Position numbers and translations under genes: made by a program. From Nonomuraea pusilla (lineage in GTDB: Bacteria; Actinomycetota; Actinomycetes; Streptosporangiales; Streptosporangiaceae): DNA of 64,000 bases. The notes beneath the pieces were generated by a model. The model worked only from the letters and a program-made list of their open reading frames with translations, did no database searches and was not told where the DNA came from. Each line of letters opens with the position of its first letter. The stretch's first letter is position 1. The stretch lies in the NCBI RefSeq assembly GCF_900109355.1, contig NZ_FOBF01000019.1:113012-177011 (forward strand), read 5' to 3'. Positions 24,145-34,631 of this stretch are shown here, piece after piece.

Positions 24145-24759
24145 CTAGTCCTGGAAGGCGAGGCGGACGCCGAAGCCGACGATCACGACCCCGGTCACCC
24201 GGTCCAGGAGGCGGCGCACCGACGGTGAACGCAGGACGGTGCTCATCAGCGACGCGAAGGCGATCAGCACGCAGCTCCACACCAGCCCCTCCGCCACGTG
24301 GACGCCCGCCAGCAGCAGCCCCATCGCCGCGTGCGGCGCGTCGGCGGGGATGAACTGCGGCAGCATCGCCACGTAGAACGCGCCGACCTTCGGGTTGAGC
24401 AGGTTCGTGAGCAGCCCGCGGCCGAAGCCCCGGCCGAAGCCCACGGTCTCCTGCACGGCCTCCGTCTCCTGCGCCTTCGCCAGGAGCATGCGCAGCCCCA
24501 TCCACACCAGGTACGCCGCCCCCGCCCAGCGCAGCACGTCGTACGCCAGGCGGGAGGCCGACAGCAGCGCCGACAGCCCCGCCGCGGTGAGCACGCCCCA
24601 GGTGAGGGTGCCGAGCTGGATGCCCAGCACCACCCCCCAGGCGGGACGCCGGCCCGCGACCAGCGACGTGCGCAGGATGAGCGCGGTGTCCAGGCCCGGC
24701 GTGAGCGTGAGCAGCGCGACGACCGCCGCGAACGACAGGACCGCTCCGGTGATGTCCAC
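24145..24759 (-). CDS. LysE/RhtB-family amino-acid exporter
   Basis: The 204-residue, six-helix protein exports amino acids or related metabolites. The N terminus 'VALLTLTPGLDTALILRTSL' carries the LysE signature TPGxD, followed by 'GRRPAWGVVLGIQLGTLTWG'. 'LLNPKVGAFYVAMLPQF' in the middle is also conserved in the family. It starts with GTG nine bases after the stop of the quinone oxidoreductase gene, so the two form an operon. The exported compound is unknown. Confidence 0.88.
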   Translation of the reverse strand: MDITGAVLSFAAVVALLTLTPGLDTALILRTSLVAGRRPAWGVVLGIQLGTLTWGVLTAAGLSALLSASRLAYDVLRWAGAAYLVWMGLRMLLAKAQETEAVQETVGFGRGFGRGLLTNLLNPKVGAFYVAMLPQFIPADAPHAAMGLLLAGVHVAEGLVWSCVLIAFASLMSTVLRSPSVRRLLDRVTGVVIVGFGVRLAFQD

Positions 24760-24768
24760 GGCCGCCGC

Positions 24769-25716
24769 CTACGGGACGAGGAGGAGCTTGCCGGTGGTGC
24801 GGCGGCCGGCGAGGTCCTCGTGCGCCCGCCTCGCCTCGCGCAGCGGGTAGCGGTGCGACACCTCGATCCTGAGCTGCCCGGACGTCAGCCAGCCGAACAG
24901 GTCTGACGCCCGCCACAGCAGCTCGTCGCGCTCGGCGACGTAGTGCACCAGCGTCGGGCGGGTGAGGAACAGCGAGCCCGACCGGTTCAGCACCTGCGGG
25001 TCCAGCGGCGGCACCGGGCCGCTCGCCGCGCCGTACAGGGCCATGAGGCCGCGCGGGCGCAGCGCCCGCAGGCCGCCGTCGAACGTGGCCGCGCCGACGC
25101 CGTCGTAGACGACGTCGACCGTGCCGCTCAGCGCGTCGGCGAAGGTGTCGTAGCGCAGCACCTCGTCGGCGCCGGCCGCGCGGGCCAGCTTCTCCTTCTC
25201 GTCGGTGGAGACGGTGGCGTAGACGGTGGCGCCTCTCAGCTTGGCGAGCTGGATGAGGAGCTGCCCCATGCCGCCCGCGCCGGCGTGGACGAGCACCTTG
25301 TCGCCCTCGCGCACCTCGTGGGTGGAGTGGGTGAGGTAGTGGGCGGTCATGCCCTGGAGCATCGCGGCGGCGGCCAGGTCGGCGGGGACGCCGCCGGGCA
25401 CCGGCACCGCGCGGTCGGCGGGCACGACGGCCTTGTCGGCGTAGCTGCCGAGCACGTTGGCCCAGGCGACGGTGTCGCCGACGGCGACGCCCGAGACGCC
25501 CGGGCCCACGGCCGAGACCACGCCGGCGCCCTCGGAGCCGATGACGGCGGGCAGCGGGAGCGGGTACGCCCCCGAGCGGTGGTAGATGTCGATGAAGTTG
25601 ACGCCGCTCGCGGCGACGTCCACCACCAGCTCGCCGTCGCCCGGCACGGGGTCGGGACGTTCGGCGTACTCGAGAACCTCGGGGCCGCCCTGGGCGGAGA
25701 CGACTATGGCATGCAT
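24769..25716 (-). CDS. NADPH:quinone oxidoreductase (zeta-crystallin type)
   Basis: This 315-residue medium-chain reductase lacks the zinc ligands of alcohol dehydrogenases. It shows 'GVNFIDIYHRSGAYPLPLP', 'VIGSEGAGVVSAVGPGV' and the nucleotide-binding loop 'VLVHAGAGGMGQLLIQLAKL'. It probably reduces quinones or enones with NADPH. I use the ATG at 25716 (MHAIVVSAQGG), where family homology begins, not the longer frame starting 10 codons earlier. It leads a two-gene operon with the LysE exporter. Confidence 0.88.
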   Translation of the reverse strand: MHAIVVSAQGGPEVLEYAERPDPVPGDGELVVDVAASGVNFIDIYHRSGAYPLPLPAVIGSEGAGVVSAVGPGVSGVAVGDTVAWANVLGSYADKAVVPADRAVPVPGGVPADLAAAAMLQGMTAHYLTHSTHEVREGDKVLVHAGAGGMGQLLIQLAKLRGATVYATVSTDEKEKLARAAGADEVLRYDTFADALSGTVDVVYDGVGAATFDGGLRALRPRGLMALYGAASGPVPPLDPQVLNRSGSLFLTRPTLVHYVAERDELLWRASDLFGWLTSGQLRIEVSHRYPLREARRAHEDLAGRRTTGKLLLVP

Positions 25717-25797
25717 GTGCCTAGTCAACCTCGCCCGCGCCGCCACGCCACCACCCGGGTGCCGGAGAACGACCCGCCGGGGCCGGGCCGGGCCGAG

Positions 25798-25945
25798 GTC
25801 AGGGGAAAGCGGGCCAGGGTGCCGGCCTCCACGGAAGGTCCCTCCGCGTCCGGGTCAGGGGAAGGCGGGCCAGGGTGCAGGCCTCCACGGAAGGTCCCTC
25901 CGCGCCCGGGTCAGGGGAAAGCGGGCCAGGGCGCCGGCCTCCAGC
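25798..25945. repeat. 56-bp tandem repeat at the 3' end of the Vgb-like gene
   Basis: Units begin GTCAGGGGAAAGCGGGCCAG at 25798, 25854 and 25910. The first two copies are nearly identical over 56 bases and the third is partial (about 36 bases). Because 56 is not a multiple of three, each added copy shifts the reading frame at the C terminus of the lyase gene, which now ends in the middle unit. A recent slippage or unequal duplication is the simplest explanation. Confidence 0.85.
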
Positions 25946-26792
25946 GCCACCCAGATCGCGCCGTCGGGGCCGACGCACAGGCCGTGGGGCTCCGGCGCCG
26001 GGGGCTCCCCGCCGCCGGGCGCCTCCAGGCGGGGGAGCGGGTGCTCCTCGACGGCCCCGTCCACGGTGATGCGGCCGAGCCGTCCGGCGGCCCACTCGGT
26101 GAACCAGAGCGCGCCGTCGGGCCCGGTGACGATCGCGTGCGGCCGGCAACCGGGGTCGGGCAGCGGGAACTCCGTGACCTTCCCGGTGACGTCCACGCGG
26201 CCGACCTGGCCCGCGCCGATCTCCGCGAACCACAGCGCGCCGTCCGGGCCCGCCGTGATGCCGACCGGGGCGGCCCCCGCCGTGGGCAGCGCGTGCAGCG
26301 TCACCTCGCCCGCGAGGGAGATCCTTCCGACCGCGTCGGCCTGGTTGAGGGTGAACCACAGCGCGTCGTCGGGCCCCGCCGCGATGCCCGCGGGCATGCC
26401 GCCCTCGACCGGCAGCGGGAACACGGTGACCGTGCCGTCGGGCGCGACCCTGCCGACGCCGCCGGGCTGCATCGAGGTGAACCACAGCGCGCCGTCGGGC
26501 CCCGCCGCGAGGCCGTAGGGGGCGGGCGCGGGGTGGTGGGTGATCTCGCCGGCCATGGTGACGCGGCCGATCCTGCCGTCCTCGGGACGGGCTCCGCCCT
26601 CGGTGAACCACATCGCGCCGTCGGCGCCCCGCGTGATCACCATGGGCTTCCCGCCGGCCGGGTCGAGCCGGCGGATCTCCGGTTCGCCCCCGGGCACCAG
26701 CCTGCCCACGCCGCCTTGGTGCACCAGCGTGAACCAGAGCGCGCCGTCGGGGCCCGCGGCGACGCCGTACGGCGCGCCGGCCTCGATCTCGA

Positions 26793-26799
<7 letters not shown>
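25855..26799 (-). CDS. Virginiamycin B lyase-like protein (Vgb family)
   Basis: The 314-residue protein is a seven-bladed beta-propeller with repeated 'AAGPDGALWFT' blades. Vgb enzymes linearise streptogramin B antibiotics by a metal-dependent elimination. Active-site counterparts of staphylococcal Vgb are visible: 'GAPYGV' near the N terminus, 'CRPHAIVTGPDGALWFTEW' (His228 equivalent) and 'PEPHGLCVG' (Glu268/His270). A lysine expected shortly after, in the WFALK segment, is replaced (WVALE). It overlaps the ABC-F gene by seven bases, and resistance to ribosome-targeting antibiotics is the likely shared role. The last ~20 residues come from the tandem repeat and look acquired. Confidence 0.82.
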
Positions 26800-28382
<1,583 letters not shown>

Positions 28383-28400
28383 GACAGAAGCTCCAATCGC

Positions 28401-28419
28401 AACTAATGTAGCTTTAGTA
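28401..28419. promoter_or_regulatory. Operator-like palindrome between the ABC-F and TetR genes
   Basis: Only 36 bases separate the CTG of the ABC-F gene from the divergent TetR ATG. They are AT-rich and contain ACTAA (28402-28406) and TTAGT (28414-28418), a perfect inverted repeat with a 7-base spacer, abutting the TetR start. A repressor here could control both directions. Leaderless or near-leaderless transcripts are implied for tetR. Confidence 0.5.
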
Positions 28420-29063
28420 TGTCACGTGGAGAGCCGTTAACGCAACTGGAGTTGTTTTTGGAGTCGAACCGACGGCCGGGAGGCCGCAGCGCCAGGGTCC
28501 GCGACGCCGTACGCCAGGCCACGCTCGCCGAGCTCGCCGAGCACGGCTACGCGGGCCTGACCGTCGAGAACGTGGCCGAACGCTCCGGCGTCCACAAGAC
28601 GACCGTCTACCGGCGGTGGGGCGGCGTCGACGGCCTCATCTCCGACGCCCTCGACCTGGCCGGCCAGGAGCCCTGGCCCGTCCCCGACACCGGCGACATC
28701 AGGGGCGACCTGCGGGGGATCGTCCAGCTCGTCCGCGGCGGCTTCGCCGATCCCGGGCTCGGCCCCGTGTCGTCGGCGTTCGTGGCGGCGGCCATGCAGA
28801 GCCCCGAGGCGGCGCGGGCGCTGCACGCGTTCTTCGCCGCCCGCCACGAGCAGTCGGCCGACGTCGTACGGCGCGCGGTCGCGCGCGGCGAGCTGCCGGC
28901 CGGCGTCGACGCCGCCGAGGTGATCAGGGTCGCCGTGGCGCCGGTCTACTACCGGCTGTTCGTCGCCCACGAGCCCGTGAGCGAGCGCGACGCCGACCGC
29001 GCCGCCGACGCCGCGCTCGCGGCCGCCCGCGCGGGCGTGCTCGGCGGCACCGCGGAGGGCTAG
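28419..29063 (+). CDS. TetR-family repressor
   Basis: The 214-residue protein has the TetR N-terminal HTH: 'RQATLAELAEHGYAGLTVEN' followed by VAERSGVHKTTVYRRWG. The C-terminal ligand domain is of the TetR_C_11 type ('FADPGLGPVSSAFVAAAMQS'). It is divergent from the ABC-F/Vgb resistance operon and probably represses it until a streptogramin- or macrolide-like ligand binds. Its stop codon overlaps the convergent kinase stop in the shared CTAG at 29060-29063. Confidence 0.88.
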   Translation: MSRGEPLTQLELFLESNRRPGGRSARVRDAVRQATLAELAEHGYAGLTVENVAERSGVHKTTVYRRWGGVDGLISDALDLAGQEPWPVPDTGDIRGDLRGIVQLVRGGFADPGLGPVSSAFVAAAMQSPEAARALHAFFAARHEQSADVVRRAVARGELPAGVDAAEVIRVAVAPVYYRLFVAHEPVSERDADRAADAALAAARAGVLGGTAEG

Positions 29064-30685
29064 GGCTCCTTCTGGCCGCGCAGCTCGAAGTCGTCGAACG
29101 CGGTCTTCAGCACCGACCCGTCCTCCTTCGTGGTGCGGGCGAACACGCCGAGGCCGCCGTTGGGGATGCCGTTCGGGTCGTCCACCTGGCGCACCAGCTC
29201 GTCGTTCACCCACATGCTGAGCCGCACGGACGTCCCGCGCTGCTCGCAGGACGCCACGACGCGGTTCCTCGCCTCCAGGCCGTCCACCTTCACCGGAGCG
29301 GCCAGGGTGCCGCCCGAGCCGTCGAACACCCGCCTGATCCTGGCGTTGCCGGCGGTGTCGAGGGCGAACTCGTAGTACGTGCCGTCCTCGGCGTTGTGGC
29401 AGAAGACGCCGTACTCGCCGGTCTGCTTGAACGTCTTCACCTCGGCCGTGACGCCGACGACCACCGTGGCGGGCAGCATCGGCGTGGGGGTGGCCGACGG
29501 GTCGGGCGAGGCGGTCGGCGTGACCGGCGTGTACGGCACGGGCGCCTTCTCCAGCCGCTCCGAGCTGACGTCGTCCACGTCCAGCCCGTACGTGCCGTCG
29601 GTGCGGTAGCCGCGCGCGGCGCTGTCGGAGGCGTCGTACGTGCCGACCCAGCCGCCGGTGGTCTGCGTGAAGTCCTCCTGGTAGAGGACGGTCAGCTCGG
29701 GCGGCCCGCCGGGCGCGAGCAGCGCCCACCCGCCGATGCCGGCGGTCAGGAGGACGGCGGCGCCCGCCGCGAGGAGCCCGGCCCTGCGCACGCGCGGGGC
29801 GCCGCCCGGCGACGGGGGCGGCGACTCGGTCAACGGGGTCGTCGCGTGCTGCCAGGCCACCTGCGCGGTGCGGGCGGCCTGCTCCGGCGCGGCCGACCGG
29901 CCCACGAGCGCGTCGAGCAGCTGCTGCGCGGTGGGCCTCGCCGCCGGGTCCTTGCGCAGCGCCGCCCGGACCAGCTCGCGCAGGCCCGGCTCGACGTCGT
30001 CGAGGTTCGGCTCGGTGTTGAGCACCTGGTAGACGATCGCGGGGAGCGTTTCGCCGCCGAACGGCGCCCGGCCGCCGGCCGCGAACGCCACCAGGCAGCC
30101 CCAGGAGAAGACGTCGCAGGCGGGGGAGACCGGGTCGCCGCGCAGCACCTCGGGCGCCATGTACCGGGGCGTTCCGACCAGCTCGCCGGTGCCCGTGACC
30201 CCGCCCAGCGTGTCGAGCGCCCGCGCGATGCCGAAGTCGATCACGCGGGGGCCGACGGGGGAGAGCAGCACGTTGGACGGCTTGAGATCGCGGTGGACGA
30301 CGTTGGCGGCGTGGATGGCGGTGAGCGCCGTGGCGACGCTGACGGCCAGCGCGTCGAGGCTGGAGCCGCGCAGCGGCCCCGACTGCCTGACGGCCTCCTC
30401 CAGGTTGGGGCCGGGGACGTACTCGGTGACGACGTACAGCAGGCCGCCGTCGAGCGCGGCCTCCAGCACGGCGGCCGTGCAGAACCTGCGCACCCGCCTG
30501 GCGGCGTCGGCCTCCCTGCGGAACCGCATCCTGAACTGCTCGTGCTGGCTCAGCTCCGGGTTGATCACCTTGATCGCGACCCGCTGCCCGGACGGGTCCT
30601 CGGCGAGGTGGACCGTGCCCATCCCACCCCGACCCAGCAGGCTCAGCAGCCGGTAGCGCCCGATGTGGGATGTTTCACCGCTCAC
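29060..30685 (-). CDS. Membrane receptor Ser/Thr protein kinase (PknB-like)
   Basis: The 541-residue protein starts with a eukaryotic-type kinase domain (residues ~8-265): 'LLGRGGMGTVHLAEDP', VAIK, 'VVHRDLKPSNVLL', 'VIDFGIARAL' and 'GTPRYMAPEVL' are all intact. A Pro-rich juxtamembrane stretch leads to one membrane helix ('GLLAAGAAVLLTAGIGGWAL', near 305-330). The extracellular ~200 residues look like a jelly-roll or concanavalin-type domain ('FTQTTGGWVGTYDASDSAAR') with a Pro/Ser/Thr-rich segment. It contains no PASTA repeats, so it probably senses a ligand other than muropeptides. Its stop shares CTAG with the TetR gene. Confidence 0.9.
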   Translation of the reverse strand: MSGETSHIGRYRLLSLLGRGGMGTVHLAEDPSGQRVAIKVINPELSQHEQFRMRFRREADAARRVRRFCTAAVLEAALDGGLLYVVTEYVPGPNLEEAVRQSGPLRGSSLDALAVSVATALTAIHAANVVHRDLKPSNVLLSPVGPRVIDFGIARALDTLGGVTGTGELVGTPRYMAPEVLRGDPVSPACDVFSWGCLVAFAAGGRAPFGGETLPAIVYQVLNTEPNLDDVEPGLRELVRAALRKDPAARPTAQQLLDALVGRSAAPEQAARTAQVAWQHATTPLTESPPPSPGGAPRVRRAGLLAAGAAVLLTAGIGGWALLAPGGPPELTVLYQEDFTQTTGGWVGTYDASDSAARGYRTDGTYGLDVDDVSSERLEKAPVPYTPVTPTASPDPSATPTPMLPATVVVGVTAEVKTFKQTGEYGVFCHNAEDGTYYEFALDTAGNARIRRVFDGSGGTLAAPVKVDGLEARNRVVASCEQRGTSVRLSMWVNDELVRQVDDPNGIPNGGLGVFARTTKEDGSVLKTAFDDFELRGQKEP

Positions 30686-30710
30686 GGCGCGCTAGCTTAC
30701 CGACCCGCGC

Positions 30711-31778
30711 TCATCCGCCACAGTCGCCGCAGGAGGCCCGGGTGGCCCTCGCGTACGCGACCGCCGCCACCGCCATGCCGACGCCCCACACGAAGTACGC
30801 CGGCACGGCCACCCAGAAGAACGCCTCAGGCAGCTCGGGGCCGCCGCCGTCCCCGGCGAACGGCCGCCGCCCGGCCAGCCGCTCGGCGACCATCTGCCCG
30901 AGCCCCACCCCGAAGTACGCGACCAGCCCGCAGGACACGGCCGCGGCGGGCCACAGCACCAGCGGGCGCGGAACCCGGCGGCCCCCGAGCGCGGGCGTCC
31001 AGCGCGGCCACACCCGCCCCCAGCGGTGGACGAGGGCGAGCGGCAGCACCGTCCCGGCCAGCAGGAACCCGGCCTCGAACATCACCTGGGACGCCGTCCC
31101 CGCCATCCTGTCCGCGGGCGTGGGCGTGCCCGTGCCGCCGAGGTCCAGGGACAGCTGGGCCCCGATCCTGGTCAGGCAGCCCAGCACGGCGGCGTACGCG
31201 CCGGCGAACGCCCACACCGGGATCATCGGGGGCGCCGCGCGCTCCGCGGGCTCCCCGGCGGGCTGACGGATGGCCCGCCCGCAGGCGGCGCAGCCCCGCC
31301 CGGTGCGACGGGCGTGGCGGCGGCCCGCGCGCAGCACCAGCACGCCGAGCGTCACGCAGACGGCCCTGCTGAACACGCCCAGGGGGAAGACCGGGATGCC
31401 GAGGCCGGGAAAGATCACGCCCACCACGTCGAGCAGGAGCAGCGCGCCCGACACGACGAGCGCGGCGCCCACGGCGTACGCGGCGACCACGGGCACCCAA
31501 CGGGCGGGGCCACGGGGCCGTACGGCGAGGGTGGCGGCCAGCACCGCCGCGGCGGCCAGGCACAGCCAGACGGCGCTCCAGCCGGTGAAGACGATCAGGT
31601 CGTCGCCGACCGGCGAGAGCGGCCGCCACCTGCCCGCCTGCTCCCAGCCGGCCCGCAGCACCGCGTACAGGACGGCGGACACCGCCGCGCCGGCCGTCCA
31701 CAGCTCACCCCTGAGACCGGCCGCAGTCCCCGCCCCCGCCTGACCGGCCTCTGCCCGCCCTGCCCCTGTGCGCACCAT
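30711..31778 (-). CDS. Hypothetical multi-pass membrane protein with CxxC motifs
   Basis: I recognise no family for this 355-residue protein. It has about eight hydrophobic helices (for example 'VWLCLAAAAVLAATLAV', 'LVVSGALLLLDVVGVIFPGL' and 'LVLWPAAAVSCGLVAYFGVG'). A cytoplasmic basic loop contains a CAACG motif, and the C terminus ends CGDCGG; these cysteine pairs might bind metal or redox-couple. It sits 25 bases upstream of the kinase gene on the same strand, and the two may be co-transcribed. A function linked to the kinase is possible but unsupported. Confidence 0.65.
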   Translation of the reverse strand: MVRTGAGRAEAGQAGAGTAAGLRGELWTAGAAVSAVLYAVLRAGWEQAGRWRPLSPVGDDLIVFTGWSAVWLCLAAAAVLAATLAVRPRGPARWVPVVAAYAVGAALVVSGALLLLDVVGVIFPGLGIPVFPLGVFSRAVCVTLGVLVLRAGRRHARRTGRGCAACGRAIRQPAGEPAERAAPPMIPVWAFAGAYAAVLGCLTRIGAQLSLDLGGTGTPTPADRMAGTASQVMFEAGFLLAGTVLPLALVHRWGRVWPRWTPALGGRRVPRPLVLWPAAAVSCGLVAYFGVGLGQMVAERLAGRRPFAGDGGGPELPEAFFWVAVPAYFVWGVGMAVAAVAYARATRASCGDCGG

Positions 31779-31868
31779 GCCGTCAGCCTCACCGGGCCGC
31801 GCGGACGGCGGCCTCCCCGCCGCGAGCCATCCGCCTCCCCCGCCCGGGGGATCTTCCCGGCGCGGGTG

Positions 31869-32477
31869 TCAGGAGGCCCGGCGCAGGGTGGCGCGGATCT
31901 CGTCCAGGCCGGGCAGGCCCGACGGACCGACCCGGACGACGTGGCAGCCGGCCGCGCGGGCCGCCGCGATCCCCGTCGGGCTGTCCTCGACCGCCACGCA
32001 GCGCGCGGGGGCCACGCCGAGACGCCGGGCCGCCTCCAGGTACGGGTCGGGCGACGGCTTGCCCCGCGCCGTCTCCCCGTCCGCGATGACCAGGTCGAAG
32101 GCGTGGCCGAGCCGCGGCAGCACCAGATCCACGATGCGCCGCGGCGAGGCGCTGACCAGGGCGGTCGGGACGGCGGAGGCCGACAGGGCGGACAGCAGCT
32201 CCCGCGCGCCCGGCACGAGCGTCACGCCCCTGCCGACGTGCCCGGCGAACGCCTCGGTGAGCCGCGCGGCCACCTCCTCCACGCCCGGACGCCCCGCCAG
32301 GAGGTGGGCGGCGGTGTCGTGGGTGGTGCGCCCGAGGACGTGCGGCACGTCGGAGGGGCCGAGCGGGCGCCCGAGCGTCTCCGCGACGGCGGCCGTGGCC
32401 CGCCACCACAGGCCCTCGGTGTCCACCAGGGTGCCGTCCATGTCGAGCAGGACGGCGTCGAACGCCTCAGCCCGCAT
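31869..32477 (-). CDS. HAD-family phosphatase (beta-phosphoglucomutase-like)
   Basis: The 202-residue enzyme carries HAD motif I 'AVLLDMDGTLVDTEG', motif II in 'VPTALVSASPRRIV', the Lys in 'GETARGKPSPDPYLEAA' and the acidic motif 'CVAVEDSPTGIAAARAAG'. The helical cap is of the beta-PGM/phosphonatase class. It starts 11 bases inside the ABC ATPase gene and is the last gene of the transporter operon, so its substrate is probably derived from the imported compound. Phosphonate or sugar-phosphate use is conceivable but not shown. Confidence 0.85.
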   Translation of the reverse strand: MRAEAFDAVLLDMDGTLVDTEGLWWRATAAVAETLGRPLGPSDVPHVLGRTTHDTAAHLLAGRPGVEEVAARLTEAFAGHVGRGVTLVPGARELLSALSASAVPTALVSASPRRIVDLVLPRLGHAFDLVIADGETARGKPSPDPYLEAARRLGVAPARCVAVEDSPTGIAAARAAGCHVVRVGPSGLPGLDEIRATLRRAS

Positions 32478-33750
32478 CGCCGGGCGCAACCGGACCGCCG
32501 GACGCGCCGGCAGGGGCGGGCTCGGGCCCGGTGGACGCGGACGCCGGGACGTCCGCCGGGGAGGCGGCCGGGCCGGGGGTGCGCGGCGCCACCAGGACGG
32601 GCCGTTCGACGAGGCGCACCGTGACCCGCGCCCCGGCGCCGAGCCGGGCCGCCTCGTGGCCGGGCACGTCGGCGAGCACCTCGCCGGCCCGGCGCCCGAG
32701 ACCGTCACGCTGCCCGCCGTCACCCTGCCCGTCACCCTGCCCGCCGCCGGTCTCGGTGGCGGTGTCGGTGGCGGTCTCGGCGGTGGTCTCCGTGGCGCCG
32801 TCGGCGAGCAGGCGCAGCCGCAGCCGTACGGAGGCGCCCCTGAAGGAGGCCGCGACCACCTCGGCCGTGAGACCGGCCGCGCCGTTCGCCGCCGCGTCCT
32901 CCAGCGGCGTCACCCGCACGGCCTCCGGCCGGACGAGGACGTCCACGCCGGGCTGCGCCGGCAGCGCCCCGTCCACCGGCAGGACCTGGCCGAGCACCTC
33001 CACCCGGTCGCCGGACACCCGGCCGGGCAGGTGGTTCATGGTGCCGACGAACTCGGCCACGAACGGCGTCGCCGGCCGGTCGTAGACCTCGGCGGGCGGC
33101 CCGCACTGCTCAAGGCGCCCGTCGCGCAGCACCGCCACCCTGTCGGCGACGGACAGCGCCTCCTCCTGGTCGTGCGTGACGAAGATCGTGGTGATGCCGA
33201 GGTCGAGCTGCAGGCGGCGGATCTCCTCCCGCAGCGCCACCCGCACCTTGGCGTCGAGCGCCGACAGCGGCTCGTCCAGCAGGAGCACGCGCGGTTCGAG
33301 CGCGAGCGCGCGGGCCAGGGCGACGCGCTGCTGCTGCCCGCCGGAGAGCTGGTGCGGGTAGCGGTCGGCGTGCGACGGCAGCCCGACGAGCTCCAGCAGC
33401 TCGTCGGCCCTGGCCCGCCTGACGGCCACCGGCACCTTGCGCACGCGCAGGCCGAAGGCGACGTTGTCGCGGGCGTTCAGGTTGGGGAACAGCGAGTACG
33501 ACTGGAACACCATGCCGGCGTCGCGCTTGCTGGCCGGGACGTGCGTGATGTCCTGGCCGTCGACCAGCACCGCCCCCGAGTCGGGGCGTTCGAACCCGGC
33601 GACGCAGCGCAGCGCCGTGGTCTTGCCGCAGCCGGAGGGGCCGAGCAGCGCCACGAACTCGCCCGGCTCGACGGTGAGGTCGAGCCCGTCCAGCGCGACG
33701 GTCCTGCCGAAGACCCGGCGCAGCGCGCGGAACTCCACCCGTGCGGTCAT
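32467..33750 (-). CDS. ABC transporter ATP-binding protein (PotA/FbpC/PhnT type)
   Basis: The 427-residue ATPase energises the adjacent importer. It shows Walker A 'LLGPSGCGKTTALRCVAGF', 'QLSGGQQQRVALARALALEP', Walker B 'VLLLDEPLSALDAKV' and 'FVTHDQEEALSVADRV'. A C-terminal TOBE domain follows residue ~240. Within it, residues ~317-349 are a Thr/Glu/Gly/Asp low-complexity insertion, and the last ~40 residues are Pro/Ala-rich. It overlaps the permease stop by four bases (ATGA), with AAGGAGAGAAGG upstream. Family members import polyamines, iron, thiamine or 2-aminoethylphosphonate. Confidence 0.88.
   Translation of the reverse strand: MTARVEFRALRRVFGRTVALDGLDLTVEPGEFVALLGPSGCGKTTALRCVAGFERPDSGAVLVDGQDITHVPASKRDAGMVFQSYSLFPNLNARDNVAFGLRVRKVPVAVRRARADELLELVGLPSHADRYPHQLSGGQQQRVALARALALEPRVLLLDEPLSALDAKVRVALREEIRRLQLDLGITTIFVTHDQEEALSVADRVAVLRDGRLEQCGPPAEVYDRPATPFVAEFVGTMNHLPGRVSGDRVEVLGQVLPVDGALPAQPGVDVLVRPEAVRVTPLEDAAANGAAGLTAEVVAASFRGASVRLRLRLLADGATETTAETATDTATETGGGQGDGQGDGGQRDGLGRRAGEVLADVPGHEAARLGAGARVTVRLVERPVLVAPRTPGPAASPADVPASASTGPEPAPAGASGGPVAPGDAG
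32704..32797. repeat. Low-complexity repeat tract inside the ABC ATPase gene
   Basis: On the plus strand, repeats built on TCACCCTGCCCG (32709-32750) are followed by repeats built on GGTCTCGGTGGCGGTGTC (32748-32797). Units of 6 to 12 bases keep the reading frame and encode GDGQGDGGQ and ETATDTATET-like stretches in the TOBE domain. Slippage-prone DNA of this kind often varies between strains. Confidence 0.65.
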
Positions 33751-34631
33751 GTCCTTCTCTCCTTGACGGGATGCGCCGTGACCGGGTTCCTCCTGGCGAG
33801 GGCGCCGGACATGGCGAGCAGCAGCAGCCAGACGAGCACCAGGCTGAGGATCGACACGGCGACCGACACCTGGCCCTTGGAGCCCGACACCGTGACGATC
33901 CACACGGCGAACGGCTCGTACCCGAGCAGGCTGGCGACGGTGTACTCGCCCAGCACCAGGGCGAGGGTCAGGAACGAGGCGCTGGCGAGCGCCGAGCGCA
34001 GGTTCGGCATGACGACGCGGAACATGACGTGCGGCCAGGACGCGCCGAGGTTGCGGGCCGCCTCGACGAGGGTCCGCACGTCCATGGTGCGCAGCCCGGC
34101 GTCGAGCGACCGGTGGACGAACGGCAGCACGAGCACCACGTACGCGAGCACGAGCACGACGGGGAACCCCGGGTCCTGCGCCGCGATGAGCGTGGCCCAG
34201 AACGGGGTGGGCGCGAGGACGTCGGCGCCGGTCCGCAGCGCGGTGCCGATGCCGGCGACGAACGTGATCGGCGGCACGACCAGCGGCAGCGTGCACAGCA
34301 CCTCCAGCACGGGGCGCAGCCGGGGCGCGCTGAGCCGTACCGCGAGCATGGCGGGCAGCGTCAGCAGCAGCACGAGCACGATGGTCGCGGCGGCGAGCGA
34401 CAGCGAGAGCAGCAGGCTGCGCGCGAACCCCTCGGCGGTGACGAGCTCGCCGTACGCGGCGAGGGACACGCCCGCGCCCGGCGTGTGGACCGTGTACCAC
34501 AGCGACGCGCAGAGCGGCACGAGGAAGTAGGCGGCGGCCGGCAGGAGCACCGCGCCGCGCCACAGCCGGGGACGGGCGGGCGCGGCCGGTGCGGCGGCGG
34601 TCACCTGCTCCAGTCCGGTCAGTGCAGCCAT
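33747..34631 (-). CDS. ABC transporter permease, second subunit
   Basis: The 294-residue protein has six membrane helices and the binding-protein-dependent permease loop 'EAARNLGASWPHVMFRVVMP' (EAA motif). It pairs with the permease encoded upstream to form the channel. The start at 34631 lies 13 bases inside the preceding gene, and the stop overlaps the ATPase start by four bases, giving tight coupling. The pattern is that of PotC/ThiP/PhnV-like subunits. Confidence 0.88.
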   Translation of the reverse strand: MAALTGLEQVTAAAPAAPARPRLWRGAVLLPAAAYFLVPLCASLWYTVHTPGAGVSLAAYGELVTAEGFARSLLLSLSLAAATIVLVLLLTLPAMLAVRLSAPRLRPVLEVLCTLPLVVPPITFVAGIGTALRTGADVLAPTPFWATLIAAQDPGFPVVLVLAYVVLVLPFVHRSLDAGLRTMDVRTLVEAARNLGASWPHVMFRVVMPNLRSALASASFLTLALVLGEYTVASLLGYEPFAVWIVTVSGSKGQVSVAVSILSLVLVWLLLLAMSGALARRNPVTAHPVKERRT

